Shown here: positions 1 to 5,743 of the stretch, piece by piece
How positions within the stretch are numbered: the first letter of the stretch is position 1
Layout of the letters: every line of letters begins with the position of its first letter
Assembly (NCBI GenBank): GCA_039934635.1
Contig: JBDTLT010000172.1
Location: 1 to 11,884, forward strand
Length of the DNA: 11,884 nt
Reading direction: 5' to 3'
DNA from: DATLFA01 sp039934635
GTDB lineage: Bacteria; Actinomycetota; Acidimicrobiia; Acidimicrobiales; WLNW01
Program-made: the position numbers and the translations under genes
Notes under the pieces: model-generated
The model's input: only the letters and a program-made list of their open reading frames with translations
What the model was told of the DNA's origin: nothing
Databases searched by the model: none

Positions 1-1
1 T

Positions 2-469
2 ACCGCCGACAGCTCGGACGCCGCCAATACCTCCGGCGGTAAGGACAACGCCACCGATCGCGAGAAGGCGGTGGCGTTCGCCGAGTGCATGCGCGGCAAC
101 GGCATCAAGGTGTTTCCGGACCCCGACGCATCGGGTCAGCTCACCATCGATGGGATCGCGAACGGCTCGTCGGTGGACACGAACAGCGCGGCGTTCAAGC
201 AGGCCATCAGTGCATGCAAGAGCCTCGAGCCACCAGGTTTCGCGGGCCACAAAAGGAGCGCGCAGGAGCAGGCGAACGCGCTCGAGTTCGCTCAGTGCCT
301 ACGCGACAACGGGGTGAAGGACTTCCCGGATCCCGGCCCCGATGATCCCCTCGTCGACACGAATCGGATCCCATCCGCCGAACGCAGCGGTGGTATGACC
401 ATCCTCAACGCTGCGATGCAGAAGTGCACCAACCTCGCAGCGGCCGCGGGCGTGGCGGCGGGCAAGTGA
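2..469 (+). CDS. Exported protein with two Cys/FPDP repeats, 3' part
   Basis: The reading frame is open from the left edge, so the true start and any signal or lipoprotein peptide lie outside the window. A GTG at 71 is in frame, but it sits inside the first repeat and is unlikely to be the start. Before the repeats comes a Ser/Thr/Gly/Asp-rich stretch typical of the linker behind a lipid anchor. Two modules follow: one with FAECMRGNGIKVFPDP (about 74-238) and one with FAQCLRDNGVKDFPDP (about 286-445). Each has an early Cys (ECM, QCL) and a late Cys (ACK, QKC), so disulfides are plausible outside the membrane. The stop overlaps the next gene's GTG by 4 bases, tying it to the exporter operon. 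I do not know a biochemical function. Proteins of this kind occur beside peptidoglycan-binding adaptors and ABC exporters in actinobacteria, so a role as an accessory envelope protein of the pump is an inference. Confidence 0.75.
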   Translation, partial: TADSSDAANTSGGKDNATDREKAVAFAECMRGNGIKVFPDPDASGQLTIDGIANGSSVDTNSAAFKQAISACKSLEPPGFAGHKRSAQEQANALEFAQCLRDNGVKDFPDPGPDDPLVDTNRIPSAERSGGMTILNAAMQKCTNLAAAAGVAAGK

Positions 470-1566
470 CGCGCAAAGGCTGGGTGGTAGCCGCAGCGGT
501 CGTCTTGATTGCAGTTGCCGCCACCGTCATCGTCACGCGGTCCGGCGATGATCAAACAACGCCAGGCGCGCAGCCAGCGCCGGTGACCACCGCGAATGTC
601 GACAGAGGGAAGCTCTCGGCGATGGTCTCGCTGAATGGGACATTGGCCTATCGCGCACGATCGGACGGCTCGGCGTACTCCGTGATCAACCAAGCCCGCG
701 GGACGTACACCGCGCTGCCCGATGACGGCGTCGATGTGCGCTGCGGCGACGTGTTGTATCGGGTGGACGACAAAGCGGTGCTGTTGTTGTGTGGCTCGGT
801 TCCCGCGTATCGCGGCTTGCAGGAAGGCGATGCGGGCAACGACGTCCGTCAGCTCAACCAGAACCTGCACGACCTCGGCAACAACGCAGACGTCGATCCC
901 GCCGACAACCAGTTCACCGCGAAGACGCGGCAGGCGCTCGGGGCGCTCCAACGCGACAAGGGTCTCGACGTGACCGGGCAGCTTCATATCGGTGATGCCG
1001 TCTTCTTGCCCGACTCGGTGCGGATCGCGAAGGTGACCGGCGATCTCGGTGGATCCGCCCAGCCCGGTGCGCCGGTGTTGTCCGCGACATCCGGCACGCT
1101 CGAAGTGCACGTAGACCTCGAGCCGTTGCAACAGAGTGACGTGAAGCAGGGCGCCCGGGCGCGGATCACGCTGCCGGGCAACCAGTCGGTGACCGGAAAG
1201 GTGGACCGGCTAGGGAGAGTCGCCCAGTCCCCCGCCGACCAAAACAACGCCGGACAGAACAACAACGCCGGCGACGCGACCATCCCGGCGTACATCAGTC
1301 TCGACGACCCGACAAAGGCCGGAGGGCTCGACCGGGCCCCGGTCCGGGTGGAGATCACGACCGACGGAGTGGACGATGTCTTGAGCGTTCCGGTTACCGC
1401 GATCATCGGGAGGTCCGGCGGTGGGTTCGCGGTCGAGGTCGTGCGCGACGGCGGGCGCCACGAGCAGATTGCAGTGGCGCTCGGCCTGTTCGATACGACG
1501 GCCGGACGAGTCGAGGTCGACGGCGATCTTCGCGAAGGCGAACACGTGGTGGTGCCGTCGCGGTGA
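466..1566 (+). CDS. MacA/HlyD-like efflux adaptor with peptidoglycan-binding domain
   Basis: I chose the GTG at 466 (366 residues) because it forms a GTGA overlap with the upstream stop and places a positively charged start (VTRKGW) directly before the hydrophobic anchor at residues 6-23. An ATG at 424 in the same frame would add a Gly/Arg-rich tail overlapping the upstream gene. Residues about 112-180 resemble a peptidoglycan-binding 1 domain (GLQEGDAGNDVRQLNQNL, then FTAKTRQALGALQ). Residues about 205-315 look like the lipoyl/beta-barrel part of HlyD-type adaptors (LEVHVDLEP, ITLPG, SVPVTAI), and a membrane-proximal domain closes the protein. The long coiled-coil hairpin of Gram-negative MacA is missing and the wall-binding domain takes that place. 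An Asn/Gln-rich loop lies at 259-268. The adaptor probably links the ABC exporter encoded next to the cell wall. Assignment to the family is firm; the substrate is unknown. Confidence 0.85.
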   Translation: MTRKGWVVAAAVVLIAVAATVIVTRSGDDQTTPGAQPAPVTTANVDRGKLSAMVSLNGTLAYRARSDGSAYSVINQARGTYTALPDDGVDVRCGDVLYRVDDKAVLLLCGSVPAYRGLQEGDAGNDVRQLNQNLHDLGNNADVDPADNQFTAKTRQALGALQRDKGLDVTGQLHIGDAVFLPDSVRIAKVTGDLGGSAQPGAPVLSATSGTLEVHVDLEPLQQSDVKQGARARITLPGNQSVTGKVDRLGRVAQSPADQNNAGQNNNAGDATIPAYISLDDPTKAGGLDRAPVRVEITTDGVDDVLSVPVTAIIGRSGGGFAVEVVRDGGRHEQIAVALGLFDTTAGRVEVDGDLREGEHVVVPSR

Positions 1567-2243
1567 ACGGCCAACCAGTCCTGGAATTGGACGCGGTGAC
1601 CAAGGTCTACGGGGAAGAGCCGCCGGTGCCCGCACTGCGTGGAGTCTCGTTCTCCGTTCGGCCGGGCGAGCTCGTGGCGATCGTCGGGCCCTCGGGGTCG
1701 GGCAAGTCAACGCTCCTGCACATCATGGGGACGCTGGAGCGGCCCACCAGTGGCGTGGTCCGCATCGATGGCGTCGACGCCGCGCAACTGCGCGACCGCG
1801 ACGTGTCACGGCTGCGCGCTCGCCGCATTGGGTTCGTCTTCCAGCAGTTCTTCTTGGCCGAACACGCCACAGTGCGCGAGAACGTCGCCGACGGCTTGCT
1901 CTACGCCGGCGTCCGCGCCGCCGAGCGGTACCAGCGCGCGGACGACGCGCTCGAACGGGTCGGCCTGGCGGCACGCGCGAACTTCAAGCCCACCAAGATC
2001 TCGGGAGGCGAGCGCCAGCGCGTTGCGATCGCCCGGGCCCTCGTCGGCCGGCCAGCGATCATGCTCGCCGACGAACCGACTGGCAACCTCGACAGCACCA
2101 ACGGCGCGTCGATCATGGCGCTCATCCGCGAGCTCAATGACGACGGCGCCACCATCGTCATGATCACGCACGATGCAGACCTTGCCGATCAGCTGCCTCG
2201 TCAAATTCGGATGCTGGACGGCCAAGTGGTCTCGGCGCGATGA
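1563..2243 (+). CDS. MacB/LolD-type ABC transporter ATP-binding protein
   Basis: This is a complete 226-residue nucleotide-binding subunit, the usual length for the MacB/LolD/FtsE class. The GTG start at 1563 overlaps the adaptor's stop (GTGA). Visible motifs are Walker A GPSGSGKST (residues 42-50), the Q-loop region FVFQQFFL (91-98), the signature ISGGERQR (146-153), Walker B IMLADEP (166-172), the D-loop GNLD (174-177) and the switch histidine in ITHD (His203). All catalytic residues are present, so it should be an active ATPase. In this class ATP hydrolysis drives a mechanotransmission cycle in a partner with one N-terminal and three C-terminal helices, which is exactly the permease encoded next. 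It acts on the cytoplasmic face of the membrane. The substrate cannot be read from the sequence. Confidence 0.95.
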   Translation: MNGQPVLELDAVTKVYGEEPPVPALRGVSFSVRPGELVAIVGPSGSGKSTLLHIMGTLERPTSGVVRIDGVDAAQLRDRDVSRLRARRIGFVFQQFFLAEHATVRENVADGLLYAGVRAAERYQRADDALERVGLAARANFKPTKISGGERQRVAIARALVGRPAIMLADEPTGNLDSTNGASIMALIRELNDDGATIVMITHDADLADQLPRQIRMLDGQVVSAR

Positions 2244-3463
2244 CCGGCAAGGGCGAACGGCTGCGGCTGGAGGACGGGCTGCGGGTGGCGAGCGTCGGGC
2301 TGCGCTCGCGACCACTGCGCGCCGCGCTGTCCGCGCTCGGGATCGCAATCGGAACGGCCGCGATCATGGCGGTCCTCGGGTTGTCCGCCTCCTCGCAGGC
2401 CGGGCTCATCGCGGAGATCGACCGTCTCGGTACCAACCTGCTCACCGTGGAGGCCGGACAACGCCTTACCGGCGGCGAGGCGCAACTGCCCTCCGATGCG
2501 CCGGCACGGATCGCACACGTGGACAACGTCGAACTAGTCGCACACACCGCCCTACTGAAGGACGACAAGGTCTACCGGAGCTCGATCATTCCGGTGGGCA
2601 ACACTGGTGGACTCCAGGTGCGAGCCACCAGCCTCAACCTGCCGTCCGTACTCGGCACGGGTGTCGCGCGCGGCAACTGGCTGAACGAGGGCACCGCTCG
2701 CCTACCCGTCGCCGTACTCGGTGCGGCCGCCGCGCAACGAATGGGCATCGGCCTGGTCTACCCCGATCAACGGATCTGGCTGGGCGGTCAGTGGTTCAAC
2801 GTCGCGGGCGTCCTCGAGCCCTCACCACTGACGCCCGACATCGACAACAGTGCCTTGATCGGTTATCCCGCCGCCCAAAATCACCTCGGTTACGTGAGCA
2901 TCATCGACGGCGAGCAGAAGGCCGGCCCGCCGAGTTCGATCTACGTGCGCGCCGCCACCGGTCACGAGGCGGCGGTGCAGTCGCTGCTCGCGCGGACCGC
3001 CAACCCCGCGGCACCGAACGAGGTGAACGTGAGCCAGCCGTCCGACGTGCTCGCCGCCCGGGCCGCCGCCGCAGGCGCGTTCGACAGACTCTTCCTCGGG
3101 CTCGGCGTAGTGGCACTGATCGTGGGCGCCGTCGGGGTCGCGAACATCATGATCATTTCGGTTCTTGAACGCCGCTCGGAGATCGGCCTGCGGCGCGCCC
3201 TCGGTGCGACGAGAGGCCAGATTCGGACTCAGTTCCTCAGCGAGTCGATCTTGCTCGCCGTCGTCGGCGGCGTGGTCGGCGTGCTCGCTGGGGCCGCGGC
3301 AACCGCCGTGTATGCGAACACGAAGCACTGGGCGGTCGTCATCCCGGTCGAGGCGTGGTCGGGCGGCATCTCATCGGCCGTCGTGATCGGCGCGTTGGCG
3401 GGCGTGATGCCGGCCGTTCGAGCGTCTCGTATGGCGCCTTCCGTTGCGTTGCGAACGGTATGA
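2240..3463 (+). CDS. MacB/FtsX-type ABC transporter permease
   Basis: The 407-residue protein starts at an ATG overlapping the ATPase stop (ATGA). The layout is that of MacB permeases: one transmembrane helix near the N-terminus (about 27-50, after LRSRPLRAALSALGI), a large extracytoplasmic domain (about 51-280), then three helices at about 284-307, 336-358 and 374-393. Between the second and third helices lies the conserved cytoplasmic coupling stretch ERRSEIGLRRALGAT (310-324), the FtsX-domain hallmark. The C-terminus ends in PAVRASRMAPSVALRTV, the usual family ending. It should form a homodimer with two copies of the ATPase and work with the adaptor as an exporter of a small molecule, peptide or lipid. 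It is the last gene of the operon; a weak hairpin follows at 3522. Confidence 0.93.
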   Translation: MTGKGERLRLEDGLRVASVGLRSRPLRAALSALGIAIGTAAIMAVLGLSASSQAGLIAEIDRLGTNLLTVEAGQRLTGGEAQLPSDAPARIAHVDNVELVAHTALLKDDKVYRSSIIPVGNTGGLQVRATSLNLPSVLGTGVARGNWLNEGTARLPVAVLGAAAAQRMGIGLVYPDQRIWLGGQWFNVAGVLEPSPLTPDIDNSALIGYPAAQNHLGYVSIIDGEQKAGPPSSIYVRAATGHEAAVQSLLARTANPAAPNEVNVSQPSDVLAARAAAAGAFDRLFLGLGVVALIVGAVGVANIMIISVLERRSEIGLRRALGATRGQIRTQFLSESILLAVVGGVVGVLAGAAATAVYANTKHWAVVIPVEAWSGGISSAVVIGALAGVMPAVRASRMAPSVALRTV

Positions 3464-3521
3464 ACGGGCCACACGGCGACACGATTCGGCGAACTGTGCG
3501 GCCCGCGTTCGCTTTGAGACC

Positions 3522-3538
3522 GGGCCTTCGGTCGGCCC
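3522..3538 (+). terminator. Possible terminator hairpin after the exporter operon
   Basis: GGGCC (3522-3526) and GGCCC (3534-3538) can pair around a 7-base loop, 58 bases after the permease stop. No run of T follows, only a short A-rich stretch, so this is a weak candidate. It lies just upstream of the -10-like box of the methyltransferase gene. Confidence 0.3.
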
Positions 3539-3552
3539 CGAAAATGGACCGC

Positions 3553-3558
3553 TAGCGT
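3553..3558 (+). promoter_or_regulatory. -10-like box TAGCGT for a leaderless methyltransferase gene
   Basis: TAGCGT fits the actinobacterial TANNNT -10 consensus and is followed by seven bases and then the ATG at 3566. That distance would put the transcription start at, or one base from, the start codon. No Shine-Dalgarno sequence precedes the ATG, which fits a leaderless mRNA. I see no convincing -35 box at the usual distance. The same arrangement occurs at 5731. Confidence 0.45.
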
Positions 3559-3565
3559 GGCGGCA

Positions 3566-4267
3566 ATGACCGCCCGATACGACGCCGTTGCCGAGTTCTA
3601 TGAAGTCGGTTGGCCCGACTTCTATGACGACGAAGTTTCGATCGCATTGTTCGACCTTGTGGGAACGGTCGATGGCTTGGCGGTGCTCGATCTCGGTTGC
3701 GGGCATGGGCGGATGAGCCGCGAGTTGGCGCGACGAGGCGCTCACGTCGTGGGCATTGATATCTCGGAGGTATTGCTGGAGAGGGCTCGGCTGTTGGAGG
3801 CGGACGATCCCCTCGCAATCGAATATCGGCGAGGTGACGCGGCAATACCGACGACGTTGGAAGGCCAACGTTTCGACATGGTTGTCTGCAGCATGGCTCT
3901 CGCCGACATCGATGACCTCGACGGTGCGCTCACCACGATCGCCGGCGCATTGAATACAGGCGCGTTCTTCGTGTTCTCGCTTCTGCATCCATGCTTTCCG
4001 GGCGGTGAGCATGTGTCGGCGTCGTGGTCCTCTTCGAAGCGCTACTACGACGAGGGATGGTGGTCTGCTGATGGCGAGTCTTCGACGCTTCGTCAGCAGG
4101 TCGGAGCGAACCATCGAATGCTGTCGACCTACCTGAATGCGCTCGCGCGACACCGACTCGCTCTCGATGAACTTCGCGAGCCCCTGCCACCAGAGGGATG
4201 GACGCAGGACAAACCCGAAGCCGCTGCGCGACCGGTCTTCCTCGTCGGCCGCTTCCGCAAGATCTAA
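3566..4267 (+). CDS. Class I SAM-dependent methyltransferase
   Basis: This is a 233-residue Rossmann-fold methyltransferase. Motif I, VLDLGCGHGRMS (residues 40-51), binds S-adenosylmethionine, and the acidic end of strand 2 is in VVGIDIS (61-67). Motif II-like RRGDAA lies at 88-93, and the strand 4 region FDMVVCSMALADIDD at 103-117. The C-terminal half (HPCFPGG, YDEGWW, THE-type substrate lid region about 140-215) determines the substrate and is not diagnostic. The layout resembles methyltransferase 11/25 family enzymes acting on small molecules. I prefer ATG 3566 to the in-frame GTG 3557 because TAGCGT stands seven bases upstream of it; the homologous part begins at TARYDAVAEFY either way. 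It is transcribed alone, between the exporter operon and a convergent small membrane protein gene. Confidence 0.88.
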   Translation: MTARYDAVAEFYEVGWPDFYDDEVSIALFDLVGTVDGLAVLDLGCGHGRMSRELARRGAHVVGIDISEVLLERARLLEADDPLAIEYRRGDAAIPTTLEGQRFDMVVCSMALADIDDLDGALTTIAGALNTGAFFVFSLLHPCFPGGEHVSASWSSSKRYYDEGWWSADGESSTLRQQVGANHRMLSTYLNALARHRLALDELREPLPPEGWTQDKPEAAARPVFLVGRFRKI

Positions 4268-4268
4268 C

Positions 4269-4283
4269 CGAGCGCGGTGCTCG
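4269..4283 (+). terminator. Short hairpin directly after the methyltransferase stop
   Basis: CGAGC (4269-4273) pairs with GCTCG (4279-4283) around a five-base loop, starting two bases after the TAA. There is no T tract. It could end the methyltransferase transcript, but a 5-bp stem is frequent by chance in DNA of this composition. Confidence 0.28.
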
Positions 4284-4379
4284 CGATGGCGTGAACGTGG
4301 TGCGCCGGAATCGCAAGAGCGCGTCGATACTTCGAAAAACCAGGTCTGGTCAAGATGAGAATCTTGGCGCCGCCTGAGG

Positions 4380-4616
4380 TTAAAGGGGACCCGTGGGTCG
4401 CACAGGCTCAGGCGCCGTTGGAGCGTCCTTCGGACGCTGCGTGGCGATGATGATCAGGCCGACAATCAGCACCGCGCCGAGACCAGCCGTCGGAACCACA
4501 AACTTTCGCCAGCGATCAACGCCGCCGCTTTTTGCCTGGAGTTCGGCCATCACCGCCGCCACGCAAAGCACCACGACCAACATGACATCCGCCAGCAACT
4601 GACGCCACTTGTTCAT
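4380..4616 (-). CDS. Small two-helix membrane protein
   Basis: The frame is open from 4754, but I place the start at the ATG whose complement ends at 4616. A GAGAGG sequence on the minus strand (plus 4624-4629) lies seven bases ahead of it, and the residues upstream of that start look non-coding. The 78-residue product begins MNKWRQ and has two hydrophobic segments, about residues 7-26 (LLADVMLVVVLCVAAVMAEL) and 40-61 (VPTAGLGAVLIVGLIIIATQ). A short basic loop lies between them and a Pro-rich tail follows. I recognise no family. It could be a small membrane-stress or holin-like protein, but nothing in the sequence decides this. It is convergent with the methyltransferase gene and divergent from the gene at 4847. 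Confidence 0.65.
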   Translation of the reverse strand: MNKWRQLLADVMLVVVLCVAAVMAELQAKSGGVDRWRKFVVPTAGLGAVLIVGLIIIATQRPKDAPTAPEPVRPTGPL

Positions 4617-4732
4617 GGACTGGCCTCTCGATTTCTGCGCCGATGCGACAAACACCGGTCGCGGCAAGTGAGCCGACCGAGGATGACAACTCACGACGTG
4701 CACGAAGTGTTCATGGTTCATTCGGCACAGGT

Positions 4733-4746
4733 CAACGATTGTTGAG
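4733..4746. promoter_or_regulatory. Inverted repeat TCAACgattGTTGA, possible operator
   Basis: Perfect 5-base arms flank a 4-base centre in the intergenic region between the two divergent genes (start sites 4616 and 4847). On the minus strand the repeat overlaps TTGACC (plus 4731-4736), a fair -35 box. AACACT, an imperfect -10, lies 18 bases further on (plus 4707-4712). The 8-base GTCAACGA recurs at 4779-4786. A repressor site on the minus-strand promoter is possible, but the evidence is only this pattern. Confidence 0.28.
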
Positions 4747-4846
4747 CGCGACACACGAGGCGTTCGATCGTCGGACAGTCAACGACTCGGCGCCCGATGT
4801 CCGGTTCGTGCGATGATCCGCAGCTCACAGCAGATTTGGAGACACG

Positions 4847-5110
4847 ATGACGACAGTAATCGGCCACCATGATGTCAAAGACACGAAGCATTGGCTGGCG
4901 TCAACCAGGCGCGAGGAGTTCTTCGGGCCTCTCGGGGTCACCAACATCCGGACATTCGTCGACCCTCAGAACCCCACACGCGTCGCGGTGCTCATGGACG
5001 TCGCCGACATGGACGTCGTCATGGCGGCGATGCAGACCCCGGGCGCGGCCGCGGCAATGGAGTACGACGGCGTGCTGCCCGAAACCTTGGTGCTTCTCGT
5101 CGAGCAGTAG
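4847..5110 (+). CDS. Small protein with probable dimeric alpha/beta-barrel (ABM/Dabb-like) fold
   Basis: The 87-residue protein has a good ribosome binding site, GGAG at 4838-4841, five bases before the ATG. The order of elements fits a ferredoxin-like alpha+beta fold: strand (TTVIGHHDV), helix with a Trp (KHWLASTRREEFF), strand (TNIRTFVDP), strand (TRVAVLMDVAD), helix (MDVVMAAMQTPGAAAAME), and a closing strand (ETLVLLVE). Such proteins, related to antibiotic biosynthesis monooxygenases and stress-responsive Dabb proteins, usually act as dimers in the cytosol. No catalytic residue stands out, so I do not assign a reaction. A 5-bp CACAG/CTGTG pair right after the stop (5111-5128) is a very weak terminator candidate. 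Gene reality is well supported; the family call is an inference from the predicted fold order. Confidence 0.75.
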   Translation: MTTVIGHHDVKDTKHWLASTRREEFFGPLGVTNIRTFVDPQNPTRVAVLMDVADMDVVMAAMQTPGAAAAMEYDGVLPETLVLLVEQ

Positions 5111-5139
5111 CACAGCCGCGCACCTGTGACCACGGGTAG

Positions 5140-5280
5140 CGACGGTGGATTGGCGGGGACGCGTGGCTAGCCATACTCGCGATCCTCGACGGCCCGTCGG
5201 TGGACGACGGCACCGCGTGCGAGATCAGGATGTTCCACGCGCTCATTCAGTCCGATCCATCGAAGAAAGGCATCGTCGGG
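5140..5280 (+). pseudogene. Nucleoside 2-deoxyribosyltransferase-like fragment
   Basis: Translated from 5140, just after an in-frame TAG, the frame reads WLAILAILDGPSVDDGTACE (5164-5223) followed by IRMFHALIQSDPSKKGIVG (5224-5280). This matches the family segment in which a hydrophobic strand leads into DGP-x-x-D-x-GT-x-x-E-I-G; the Glu there is the nucleophile in characterised nucleoside deoxyribosyltransferases. The Gly that usually follows EI is Arg here (agg). The N-terminal part of the family is missing because of the stop at 5137-5139. After KGIVG the frame turns into Arg/His-rich sequence antisense to the peptidase fragment. What remains is the central third of a protein that would normally be about 130-160 residues. 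I read it as a broken gene. No complete copy lies in the window. Confidence 0.5.
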
Positions 5281-5446
5281 CGCCATCGCCACCGCGCGCG
5301 ATCACATCGCCTTCACTGCTGCCGAGCAACATCGCCGTGCACGCGGCCCAGCAGGTGTTGTTCGTGGTTTGCGATACCAAGCTCACCGGTTTATCGACGC
5401 AGAGACGTTGACTGCTGCCGGCACTGTCGGTCTGGAAGGCGCCCAT
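5243..5446 (-). pseudogene. N-terminal fragment of a papain-like cysteine peptidase
   Basis: On the minus strand an ATG (complement of 5444-5446) opens a 67-residue frame whose middle reads KPVSLVSQTTNNTCWAACTA. The pattern of a Gln a few residues ahead of CWAA is the active-site entry of C39-like/AvrRpt2-type papain-fold peptidases, where the Gln shapes the oxyanion hole and the Cys is the nucleophile. The expected helix follows (MLLGSSEGDVIA), then the sequence loses family character and stops at 5243. The catalytic His and Asp/Asn are absent, so this piece cannot be an active peptidase. The frame also continues upstream of the ATG into the putative IS end, so the original start may be lost. 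It could be the remnant of an effector or toxin gene, but that is speculation. Confidence 0.45.
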
Positions 5447-5487
5447 ACCGCGCGTGAGCCCGCCCGATGTCTTCGGACCTACGATCC

Positions 5488-5531
5488 TGTCCTGTTTGGT
5501 TGACCCCTCGGTCTGCCCCATGTCCTGTTTG
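5488..5531. repeat. 11-bp direct repeat TGTCCTGTTTG, possible IS terminus
   Basis: TGTCCTGTTTG occurs at 5488-5498 and again at 5521-5531, 33 bases apart, about 20-60 bases beyond the stop of the transposase relic. IS3-family elements commonly start with TG and end within some tens of bases of the transposase stop. This is therefore where the element's terminus and its transposase-binding repeats would be expected. The other end is not identifiable. Confidence 0.4.
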
Positions 5532-5547
5532 CTTCTCGTTGTTGAGA

Positions 5548-5720
5548 TCAGGCGGGTAGTCGTTGCATGTTGCGTTCGAACTCGACGGGTGAGATGTAGT
5601 CGCGCAGGGAGTGTCATCGGCGGCCGTTGGAGAAGACGGCGATGAATTCGAAGATCGCGTTGGCGACTCCACCGGGTATTTCCGCGTTTGCAAATTGCTC
5701 GTGTCGATGCGCGTGGAGCG
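5548..5720 (-). pseudogene. IS3-family transposase (OrfB) C-terminal relic
   Basis: Read on the minus strand, the frame gives ANAIFEFIAVFSNGRR, then a TGA (plus 5614-5616), then HSLRDYISPVEFERNMQ, and a final stop at 5548-5550. This is the characteristic end of the rve-type (DDE) integrase domain of IS3-family OrfB proteins, normally of the form AIFEYIEVFYNRRRxHSxLGYxSPxEFE. The internal stop interrupts the very conserved RR-x-HS stretch. Upstream, RHEQFANAEIPGG still looks like the preceding helix, but the DDE catalytic core is gone. Only the last 50 to 60 residues of a protein of about 300 survive, so the copy is dead. It marks a past insertion. The exact upstream limit is uncertain, since the frame stays open to 5979 with no further homology. 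Confidence 0.7.
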
Positions 5721-5730
5721 CACGCACATG

Positions 5731-5736
5731 TAGCGT
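5731..5736 (+). promoter_or_regulatory. -10-like box TAGCGT for a leaderless META-domain gene
   Basis: TAGCGT is followed by seven bases (ttcttct) and the GTG at 5744. Sequence and spacing are identical to the box ahead of the methyltransferase gene at 3553. No Shine-Dalgarno sequence is seen, and no clear -35 box. It lies at the border of the transposase relic, so the present promoter may have been formed or brought in by the insertion. Confidence 0.4.
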
Positions 5737-5743
5737 TTCTTCT

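Larger units (their letters stand above)
5111..5743. other. Gene-poor stretch of decayed fragments
   Basis: These 633 bases contain no intact gene that I can defend. Three pieces with recognisable protein signatures lie side by side in conflicting orientations: a deoxyribosyltransferase-like fragment (+, 5140-5280), a papain-like peptidase fragment (-, 5243-5446) and an IS3-family transposase tail (-, 5548-5720). Long open frames cross the region on the minus strand, but they run through unrelated pieces. The pattern suggests repeated insertion and deletion at one place. Confidence 0.6.

Noticed and set aside
292..1131. 279-residue open frame on the minus strand
   Set aside because: It is antisense to the adaptor gene and rich in Arg/His/Gly, as expected from the complement of high-GC coding DNA. 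It has no domain signature.
3371..4153. 260-residue minus-strand frame
   Set aside because: It lies across the permease end and the methyltransferase gene, both firmly identified on the plus strand, and shows no recognisable motif.
4371..4414. Inverted repeat CGCCTGAG / CTCAGGCG at the end of the small membrane protein gene
   Set aside because: The arms are 28 bases apart and one lies inside the coding sequence; there is no T tract. It is not persuasive as a terminator.
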